A DNA stretch of 5,553 bases. Origin: Candidatus Atribacteria bacterium. GTDB lineage: Bacteria; Atribacterota; Atribacteria; Atribacterales; Atribacteraceae. The position numbers and the translations under genes are program-made. Below the pieces are notes generated by a model. It was not told the DNA's origin and searched no databases. It saw nothing but the letters and a program-made list of their open reading frames with translations. The DNA lies in contig JAGPGC010000084.1 in NCBI GenBank assembly GCA_018056205.1, positions 1 through 5,553 on the forward strand, given 5' to 3'. This document shows positions 1 to 4,816 of this stretch, piece by piece (within the stretch, counting starts at the first letter, position 1; each line of letters starts with the position of its first letter).

Positions 1-719
1 GTGTCGACTATCCTCTTGGATAGCTGGTTTAGTTTTCCCTCCCTTATTAAACAAGGTACTCTTTAAGGATTATCAGTAGTCGGTAGGCTCAAAAACACCC
101 CCAAGATTTATTATTCCTTGGGTGGGAAAGCTCTGTCTCTTCCATCCCTTTACCAACGGATTCAGAAAAAATCCCAGGGCAATATTATCGCTTCAGCAGT
201 GGTTAACCTCAACTTTAGTGGTGAACCACTTTTAGCCCGTGTTGTCTTGGTCTAAAAGTGAAAAATCAAAAGACCAATGGCTGGCGCTTCTTTCAACTGA
301 TCTATCTCTTGCTGAAGAAGAGATCGTTACCTTATAGGGCAAACGCTGGGATGGATGCCTTCTTCAAAATGATCAAATCCTTCTTGAAACTCACTCGGGA
401 ATTCCAAGTTCGATCCTATGATATCCTGGTTACTCATACCAGTATGGTCTTTATCCGGTACATTATGCTCTTCAGTGGTTGCTCGAAGAAATCAGGATCC
501 TTCAAACCTTTGGTGAGCTCTTCTATACCGGTTAGGATGAAATTCAGGATATTACCTTGATGGAAGCCCTAACCTTACTGCTGGAGCTTTTTTAAATCAA
601 CTCTTAAAAATGTTTTAGTCATTTCAGAAGAAAAAGTCAAAGAGCTACTCTCTTATTTTGTGAATAGTTTTCCAGCATGGTTGAGAGAAAAAATGCTGTT
701 ATTGAACTGCGAAAGTTGA
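1..719 (+). pseudogene. Decayed IS4-family transposase, C-terminal part (5' end outside window)
   Basis: This is the remnant of a DDE transposase. Frame 1 (1-252) reads LLDSWFSFPSLIK, the DSWF region that probably holds the second catalytic Asp, then GRLKNTPKIYYSLGGK. Frame 2 (about 252-352) reads DQWLALLSTDLSLAEEEIV. Frame 3 (about 351-466) reads FFKMIKSFLKLTREFQVRSYD and FIRYIML. Frame 2 resumes to about 592 (LEEIRILQTFGELFY), frame 1 is used to 616, and frame 3 ends in LREKMLLLNCES with TGA at 717-719. In-frame stops lie at 64-66, 335-337 and 533-535. Together the pieces match the usual order of IS4-type enzymes, including the Y-(2)-R-(3)-E-(6)-K signature, in which Tyr is now a stop and the Glu position is Asp (354-356). 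The 100-codon open frame at 258-560 is only one piece of this. It is certainly non-functional. The family call is from remembered motifs, and the exact IS name is unknown. Confidence 0.85.
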
Positions 720-723
720 ATTA
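699..723 (+). repeat. IS-end repeat, copy 1 (overlaps transposase stop codon)
   Basis: The core TTATTGAACTGCGAAA at 699-714 recurs exactly at 777-792, and both copies are followed by a TTAATT- or TTGAATT-like tail. This copy encodes the last residues (LLNCES) and stop of the transposase remnant. Confidence 0.7.
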
Positions 724-776
724 ATAAAAAATAGCCTGTCCCTTTTTTCTCAAAATGATTAAGAAAAAAATTAATA

Positions 777-801
777 TTATTGAACTGCGAAAAATTTAAT
801 T
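777..801 (+). repeat. IS-end repeat, copy 2 (possible element terminus)
   Basis: This is a direct repeat of the transposase 3' end, 78 bp downstream of copy 1, with an identical 16-bp core and an AT-rich tail. It may be the right terminal sequence of the element, or a duplicated or nested IS end. The left end is outside the window, so an inverted partner cannot be tested here. Confidence 0.5.
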
Positions 802-1031
802 CCTTAGTTTATTATCAGTGAGGTTGTGGTGGAGTATATAAAAGGCGTAGGTTCTAATCCCTTGGAATATCAATATTTTTTAATTATAACTGTCAAAGTC
901 AGATAGCTTTATTTATGATGATCTTACTTTATTTACTAGCAGAAGGCAGAAACACGCTTATTTTATTAAATATTTTGATTAGATTTTAAATAGTTGGAGT
1001 GTCAATAATTTTAGATAAGGGATCTGAAGCC
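802..1031. other. AT-rich spacer without a recognisable gene
   Basis: No credible open frame, RNA gene or element was found on either strand. The stretch is AT-rich with short homopolymer runs and separates the IS remnant from the end of the ABC operon. A short T-arm-like string at 850-860 is not backed by any tRNA structure. Confidence 0.5.
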
Positions 1032-1078
1032 AACCGGGAAAACTTACTATCTCCTCAAGATAGCGTGTCTTCCCGGTT
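1032..1078. terminator. Long hairpin beyond the ABC operon, possible transcript end
   Basis: A perfect 9-bp outer stem (AACCGGGAA at 1032-1040 with TTCCCGGTT at 1070-1078) encloses a partly paired section and a 5-bp inner stem (CTATC/GATAG) with a 7-nt loop. It starts about 74 nt after the stop of the last operon gene on the minus strand. On the plus strand it is followed by only a short T run (TTTTG), and on the minus strand by no T run. It is therefore not a textbook intrinsic terminator for the operon and may instead protect the mRNA 3' end or block plus-strand read-through from the IS side. Confidence 0.5.
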
Positions 1079-1152
1079 TTGATAGATAAGCTAAAACATA
1101 AACATAATTTCCTAAGTATAAGCAACAAATAACTATCTTAACTATCTTTACT

Positions 1153-2013
1153 TTACCCTTTCACTGCCCCAAAGGTTAGCCCTCTTACAATATAACGTTG
1201 GATGAAGAGAGCTAAAATGGTAGGTGGCCCAAGGGCTAAAATAGCTCGAGTAGCCATAAACCAAAATTGTACTCCTCGGGTATCTTCTGCTCCTGCTAAA
1301 TAAACCGGGAATGTTTTAGCCTTGAGTGTGGTTAAAGACAGGGCAAAGAGAAATTCGTTCCAAGTAAATGCTACACAAATTGCTGCTACCGCTACCAAAG
1401 TGGGAGCAGCTAAAGGAAGAGAAATTCTCCAAAAACTCATGAAATCTGAGCATCCGTCAACTTCAGCAGCTTCTTCTAGTTCAGGAGGCAATTCCTGGAA
1501 GGTCTGTCTCATGATAACAACAGCAAAAGGAAGAACAAAAGTAGCGTTAACTAAAACTAAAGCCCACACTGAATCTAAAAGATGTAGGGTCCTCATGATC
1601 AAAAAAAACGGAATTAACACTACTACTGGTGGTAAAACTCGCTGAGAAAGGAACCAAATGGTAAGGTCTCTATTTTTCATCCTTCTAAACTCAAAACGAG
1701 CCAAAGCATACCCAGCCGGCACACCAAGACCAAGAGCAATTATCGTAGCTAAAATGGCTACCATAACACTATTCAAAAGAGCAGATCGACTCTCCCGGGT
1801 TGATAGTTCAGTTCGCCAATTTTCTAAAGTGGGCTGGAATTGGAGAAAAGGAACAGAAATTCCAGTAATGGTAAAAGTTTCAGCTGGGGGTTTAAGAGAG
1901 GTAACTACCCCCCAATAGATTAAAAAAATTGCCCAAAAAATCACAATGGCCACCAAAATATATCTGGCAATACTCCTACTGAGAGATTTCCTTCTTACTA
2001 CGCCCATTTTCAT
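1153..2013 (-). CDS. CUT1 sugar ABC transporter permease, MalG type
   Basis: Inner-membrane channel subunit of a carbohydrate-type ABC importer, paired with the MalF-type gene just upstream. Its 286 residues are normal for the family. About six membrane segments are visible (roughly 17-39, 75-104, 117-140, 146-168, 202-224, 255-273). The cytoplasmic EAA loop that docks on the ATPase is canonical: EEAAEVDG at 180-187, with Ile197 and Leu-Pro199-200. The C-terminus RGLTFGAVKG is the typical MalG-like tail. The start lies 10 nt after the stop of the preceding permease, so translation is probably coupled. GAGAGG precedes the first ATG by only 3 nt, whereas the second ATG (codon 3, at 2007) has 9 nt spacing, so the true start may be 2007. 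No ATPase gene follows. The substrate cannot be inferred; membership in the permease family is secure. Confidence 0.95.
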   Translation of the reverse strand: MKMGVVRRKSLSRSIARYILVAIVIFWAIFLIYWGVVTSLKPPAETFTITGISVPFLQFQPTLENWRTELSTRESRSALLNSVMVAILATIIALGLGVPAGYALARFEFRRMKNRDLTIWFLSQRVLPPVVVLIPFFLIMRTLHLLDSVWALVLVNATFVLPFAVVIMRQTFQELPPELEEAAEVDGCSDFMSFWRISLPLAAPTLVAVAAICVAFTWNEFLFALSLTTLKAKTFPVYLAGAEDTRGVQFWFMATRAILALGPPTILALFIQRYIVRGLTFGAVKG

Positions 2014-2016
2014 TTA

Positions 2017-2022
2017 CCTCTC
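2017..2022 (-). promoter_or_regulatory. Ribosome-binding site of the MalG-type permease
   Basis: GAGAGG on the minus strand sits between the MalF-type stop (2024-2026) and the two candidate ATGs. Spacing is 3 nt to the ATG at 2013 and 9 nt to the ATG at 2007, which favours the latter by spacing alone. Confidence 0.55.
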
Positions 2023-2023
2023 T

Positions 2024-2890
2024 TCACTCGTAAACTTCCCTCATTTGGCGGAAGAAGAAATTAATTACCACTATTACAATGGCTAATAAAAGATACCCTA
2101 GAGCTGAAGCATATCCTAGGTCGAAAAATTTCATACCCGTACGATAAGTATAAAGGGAATAAACTTCAGTAGCTGTCCCTGGCCCTCCCCCGGTCAAACT
2201 ATATACTGCGTCGAATATTTTGAAAGATTCTATCAGGCGAAGAAGCAAAACTATAATGATTACCGGTTGGATTAGAGGAAAAGTAATCTTTCGGAAGATT
2301 TCCCACTCTGAGGAAGAATCGATATAGGCAGCATCATAAATTTCATCAGGAAGAGCTTGAAGCCCAGCTAGAATAACTAAAAAGCAAAAAGGTGTCCATT
2401 GCCAAATATCCAACAGTAATACCGCTACCCAAGCCCAGGTGGGGTTTGAAAGCCAGGGAATTTTAAGATTAAAAAGGCTCATCAAAATACTATTGATTGG
2501 TCCCCCTTCTTCATAAAAGATGGTTAGGCCTAAGTATCCTACTGCTACTGGAGTACAGAATATAGGTAGGATTAAAAGAGCTCGAAAAATATTTTTGCCC
2601 CTCATTTCTTGATTAAAAAGAAGGGCAATTAAAATACCCAAAATCAACTGGATGCTAACAGTAATCGCTACATAAAGGAGGGTTATCCGTAAAGAGTTTC
2701 CTAATTTATAGTCACTGAAAATACGGGCAAAATTATTAAGACCGATAAATTGAGCGGAACGGCCTAAACGAACTCGAAAAAAACTCAATCCTAAAGAGTA
2801 AATCAGAGGAAAAATGGTAAAAGATAACACCCAAATAATAGCCGGAAAAATGAAAAAATACTTTGATCTTCTATTCCTCCGCACACTCAT
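2024..2890 (-). CDS. CUT1 sugar ABC transporter permease, MalF/UgpA type
   Basis: Inner-membrane channel subunit that pairs with the MalG-type protein. Its 288 residues match the short, six-helix MalF class without the large periplasmic loop of the E. coli protein. Membrane segments lie near 11-32, 66-92, 103-124, 151-178, 206-224 and 259-280. The family landmark SLTGGGPG (231-238) followed by TEVYSLYTYR is present. The EAA loop reads DAAYIDSSSEWEIF at 186-199, with Ile202 and Phe-Pro204-205: the normally conserved Gly after the Asp is Ser192. It lies 58 nt after the binding-protein stop. The ATG is preceded by GAAGGGGGC, so the G run ends only one base before the start, and a GTG at codon 3 is an alternative. 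This G run takes part in a hairpin described separately. Ile codons here are mostly ATT/ATC (29 of 35) and Arg codons mostly CGN (11 of 16), unlike the regulator gene. Confidence 0.95.
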   Translation of the reverse strand: MSVRRNRRSKYFFIFPAIIWVLSFTIFPLIYSLGLSFFRVRLGRSAQFIGLNNFARIFSDYKLGNSLRITLLYVAITVSIQLILGILIALLFNQEMRGKNIFRALLILPIFCTPVAVGYLGLTIFYEEGGPINSILMSLFNLKIPWLSNPTWAWVAVLLLDIWQWTPFCFLVILAGLQALPDEIYDAAYIDSSSEWEIFRKITFPLIQPVIIIVLLLRLIESFKIFDAVYSLTGGGPGTATEVYSLYTYRTGMKFFDLGYASALGYLLLAIVIVVINFFFRQMREVYE

Positions 2891-2891
2891 G

Positions 2892-2920
2892 CCCCCTTCA
2901 GGGGGAGTTTTAGCTCCCCC
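2892..2920 (-). promoter_or_regulatory. Two mutually exclusive hairpins over the permease ribosome-binding site
   Basis: In the operon mRNA, GGGGGAG (2920-2914) can pair with CTCCCCC (2907-2901) around the loop CTAAAA (hairpin A, 7 bp). The same CCCCC (2905-2901) can instead pair with GGGGG (2896-2892) around the loop TGAA (hairpin B, 5 G-C pairs). Hairpin B would hide the purine-rich ribosome-binding site directly before the MalF-type ATG; hairpin A leaves it free. Neither is followed by a T run, so termination is unlikely. Hairpin A may also protect the 3' end of a shorter, binding-protein-only mRNA. The pairing is seen in the sequence; the regulatory role is inferred. Confidence 0.55.
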
Positions 2921-2948
2921 CTTATTAAAATTACATTATTGGTGGCTG

Positions 2949-4550
2949 CTAGGGTTGGTAACCAATAGATTCTTGATATACCTTTAGCTGTTTTTCCCTT
3001 TCATAACGGTTGGTAATATCTTCCCAATCTTTAGCTACTCGATCCATGGCTTCTTTTGCTGAAACTACTCCAGTGTAAGCTTCAGACAGGTGTCGATCCA
3101 GGGCTACCCAGTATTCATTACCACCTGGGATACGGAGGTAAGGAGCAATATTAGGAGCGAAGAAGTTTTCATAGTAGCCATTCAAATATTCTTTAGCATC
3201 TTCAGGATCGAAACCATTAGCTACATAATCATCCAAGCTAGCAGTTCCATGAGGAGGCAAGAAATGGAACTTTACCCCCGGATCTACTCCAGTCCAACCC
3301 CGTTGGGCATTCCATAAGCTTATCTTGTTGGTGGCATGAAAAGCTAATAGGTGATAAGTCGCTTCTGGATTCTTAGAAAGAACGGAAATTACTCCATGCC
3401 AGGAGCCACCAGTGGTGTTGCCCCAAACAACCGGTTCATCAAATTTTATAAATTGCCCTTGGGAACGGTCAAATACTTCATAACAACCAGGCAATATTGA
3501 ACAACCTATTTTCCCTTTTACTTTTGACCGGGCTTCATCCTGAGCTAAAGAGCCCAAATCACCCCAGGAGAAGCAGAAAATGGCTTTTCCTCGTAAGAAG
3601 TAATCCCAAGCTTCACCCAAACTCCAGGCTACCTGAGCATCTGGGCCAGTCTTGGCCAGTTTTAGTTGGAACTCTAAGGCTTTGACATGGCCATCATCAT
3701 TGATGAGAGGAGTCATATCTTCTGGGTCAAACCAATATATGTTGTGGAATTTATCCACCTTTTCACCAGGAAGGATACAGAAAGGAGCCGATAGCGAAAC
3801 ATAATGGTACATACCCTGAGCTCCTACTTTCAAATGCATTACTATTCCCGAATCTGGCTCTCCATCATTATTCCAGTCCCAACCATTGAAAAATTCAGAT
3901 ATATCGTATAGTTCATCCCAAGTTTTGGGAGGAACATTATAATTGTATCCATATTTTTCTTTGAATTTGGCTTGATTATCAGGATTGTTTAAAATGTCTT
4001 TACGATAGTAAAGAATCTGACCATCACAATCATTAAGAACGCCATACCACTTATCTCCCCAGGTATAAAGGTTTCTAACCGAAGGAGGTAGAGCATCAGG
4101 CTCCCATTTAGGGAAGCGGGGATCTTTTATGTAATCGTCGACAGAAATTATATATTCTCCATCAATGAGTTCCCCCATCCAATCTGAACCAATCATAAAT
4201 GCATCGAATTGACCGGTCCCAGTGAAAAGGTCAGTCATTACTTTAGGATAGTGTTCAGCATAGGGAATTTCCACAATGTTTAACTTCGCTCCAGTCAATT
4301 GCTCCCAAGTATCTCGCCATTCATAGAGGGGACCAGATATTCCACCTTTTGGCCCACCCTCGTTGACAGTCACCGTGACGGTTATTCCTTCAAAAGGTTT
4401 CTCCCCCGAAGCAACAATAGTCCCTAATTCTTCATCAGTGAAAGTAATTGATTCTCCAGAAACATTAGTGACAGTTATGTCAGCAAAGGCAAAAGAGGTA
4501 ATCAATAACGAAGCGATCAGAAGCAAACCAAAAATACTTATCTTTCTCAT
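2949..4550 (-). CDS. Extracellular solute-binding protein (family 1, CUT1 sugar type)
   Basis: Periplasmic receptor of the importer, 533 residues with the chosen start, longer than the usual 400-450 of the family. Residues 1-23 form a Sec signal peptide (MRKISIFGLLL... ending AFA|D) with no lipobox cysteine, so it should be soluble in the periplasm. Residues 24-55 are an extra Thr/Val-rich stretch (ITVTNVSGESITFTDEELG, later ITVTVTV) before the body begins at GGPKGGISGPLYEW. Typical body motifs follow: WEQLTGAKLNIVEIPY, KWYGVLNDCDGQILYYRKDIL, FLRGKAIFCFSWGD and a closing WEDITNRYE helix. DWNNDGEPD (225-233) looks like a Ca-binding DxNxDGxxD loop. The start at 4550 was chosen because AAGGAGGAG lies 5 nt upstream and the signal peptide begins there; the 12-codon longer frame from 4586 lacks an equivalent signal. 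It is first in the operon. The ligand is probably an oligosaccharide or related solute but is not identifiable. Confidence 0.93.
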   Translation of the reverse strand: MRKISIFGLLLIASLLITSFAFADITVTNVSGESITFTDEELGTIVASGEKPFEGITVTVTVNEGGPKGGISGPLYEWRDTWEQLTGAKLNIVEIPYAEHYPKVMTDLFTGTGQFDAFMIGSDWMGELIDGEYIISVDDYIKDPRFPKWEPDALPPSVRNLYTWGDKWYGVLNDCDGQILYYRKDILNNPDNQAKFKEKYGYNYNVPPKTWDELYDISEFFNGWDWNNDGEPDSGIVMHLKVGAQGMYHYVSLSAPFCILPGEKVDKFHNIYWFDPEDMTPLINDDGHVKALEFQLKLAKTGPDAQVAWSLGEAWDYFLRGKAIFCFSWGDLGSLAQDEARSKVKGKIGCSILPGCYEVFDRSQGQFIKFDEPVVWGNTTGGSWHGVISVLSKNPEATYHLLAFHATNKISLWNAQRGWTGVDPGVKFHFLPPHGTASLDDYVANGFDPEDAKEYLNGYYENFFAPNIAPYLRIPGGNEYWVALDRHLSEAYTGVVSAKEAMDRVAKDWEDITNRYEREKQLKVYQESIGYQP

Positions 4551-4555
4551 TTTTT

Positions 4556-4564
4556 CTCCTCCTT
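4556..4564 (-). promoter_or_regulatory. Strong ribosome-binding site of the solute-binding protein
   Basis: AAGGAGGAG on the minus strand is followed by AAAAA and then ATG at 4550-4548. This near-perfect site decides the start at 4550 rather than the ATG at 4586. Confidence 0.85.
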
Positions 4565-4659
4565 TTAAATCAAAACATAAAAACAAATATTTAAATCCCT
4601 ACCTACTTTCTTTCCTTCTTTTAATAAAACCGAACGCGGACAACAATATGTCTTTAGTT

Positions 4660-4670
4660 TCACCTCCTTA
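4660..4670 (-). promoter_or_regulatory. Orphan Shine-Dalgarno sequence near the 5' end of the operon leader
   Basis: TAAGGAGGTGA contains a 10-base perfect complement to the typical 16S rRNA 3' end. It lies about 110 nt upstream of the binding-protein start and roughly 12 nt after the predicted transcription start. No ATG, GTG or TTG is found at normal spacing after it: the only GTG overlaps it and the next TTG is 16 nt beyond the GGAGG. It resembles the STAB-SD of Bacillus cry3A mRNA, where a ribosome bound near the 5' end protects the transcript. The site is seen; the role is inferred. Confidence 0.5.
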
Positions 4671-4687
4671 GTTAAAAAAGTAATTTA

Positions 4688-4716
4688 ATTCTATCCTTTG
4701 GAATTATTTAAGTCAA
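4688..4716 (-). promoter_or_regulatory. Predicted sigma70-type promoter of the ABC operon
   Basis: On the minus strand, TTGACT (4716-4711) and TAGAAT (4693-4688) are separated by exactly 17 bp; each box matches consensus at 5 of 6 positions. Transcription should start near 4681, giving a leader of about 130 nt before the binding-protein gene. Confidence 0.7.
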
Positions 4717-4725
4717 GAACCAAAG
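4696..4725. promoter_or_regulatory. Inverted repeat spanning the operon promoter, candidate operator
   Basis: CTTTGG (4696-4701) and CCAAAG (4720-4725) are perfect inverted arms 18 bp apart that bracket the -35 box and most of the spacer of the operon promoter. The position suits a repressor site, but LacI-family operators normally have adjacent half-sites, and a 6-bp repeat can occur by chance. Confidence 0.3.
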
Positions 4726-4736
4726 TACATTAATTG

Positions 4737-4765
4737 TTGACATTCTGAAATTTTCATTGTAAACT
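4737..4765 (+). promoter_or_regulatory. Predicted promoter of the LacI-family gene
   Basis: A perfect TTGACA (4737-4742) is followed after 17 bp by TAAACT (4760-4765, 4 of 6). A perfect TATAAT lies at 4766-4771, but 23 bp from the -35, so which -10 is used is unclear. This promoter is back to back with the operon promoter, with 20 bp between the two -35 boxes. Confidence 0.6.
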
Positions 4766-4778
4766 TATAATTGTTACA
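4758..4778. promoter_or_regulatory. Imperfect 21-bp palindrome, candidate autoregulatory operator
   Basis: TGTAA (4758-4762) and TTACA (4774-4778) form inverted arms with an 11-bp centre that covers both possible -10 boxes of the regulator promoter. The TGTAA/TTACA ends resemble those of some LacI/GalR operators, but the usual central CG is missing. The assignment is tentative. Confidence 0.3.
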
Positions 4779-4816
4779 TAGAATTAAATAATATTTTAAG
4801 AAGTGAAGTTGGGGCA

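Noticed and set aside
258..560. Open frame of 100 codons as an independent gene
   Set aside because: Its middle part is a transposase fragment in one of the shifted frames. The first and last thirds are out of frame with the remnant and have no ribosome-binding site.
850..860. GGTTCTAATCC resembling a tRNA T-arm
   Set aside because: The flanking bases do not pair into a T stem and no acceptor, D or anticodon arms are found around it.
1131..1149. Tandem AACTATCTT repeat before the operon end
   Set aside because: Only two 9-bp copies in AT-rich sequence, so chance is likely.
1322..1918. Plus-strand open frames opposite the MalG-type permease
   Set aside because: They are antisense shadows of a clear six-helix permease, with no family features.
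4551..4586. Longer binding-protein start at 4586
   Set aside because: It adds 12 residues before a well-formed signal peptide and would place the strong AAGGAGGAG site inside the gene.
4565..4663. 32-codon leader peptide from GTG at 4663, ending just before the binding-protein ribosome-binding site
   Set aside because: Its GTG overlaps the Shine-Dalgarno sequence itself, leaving no spacing, and the peptide has no attenuation-like codon run.
4363..4671. Plus-strand open frame opposite the binding-protein start
   Set aside because: It is antisense to the signal peptide and leader, has low-complexity composition and no homology features.
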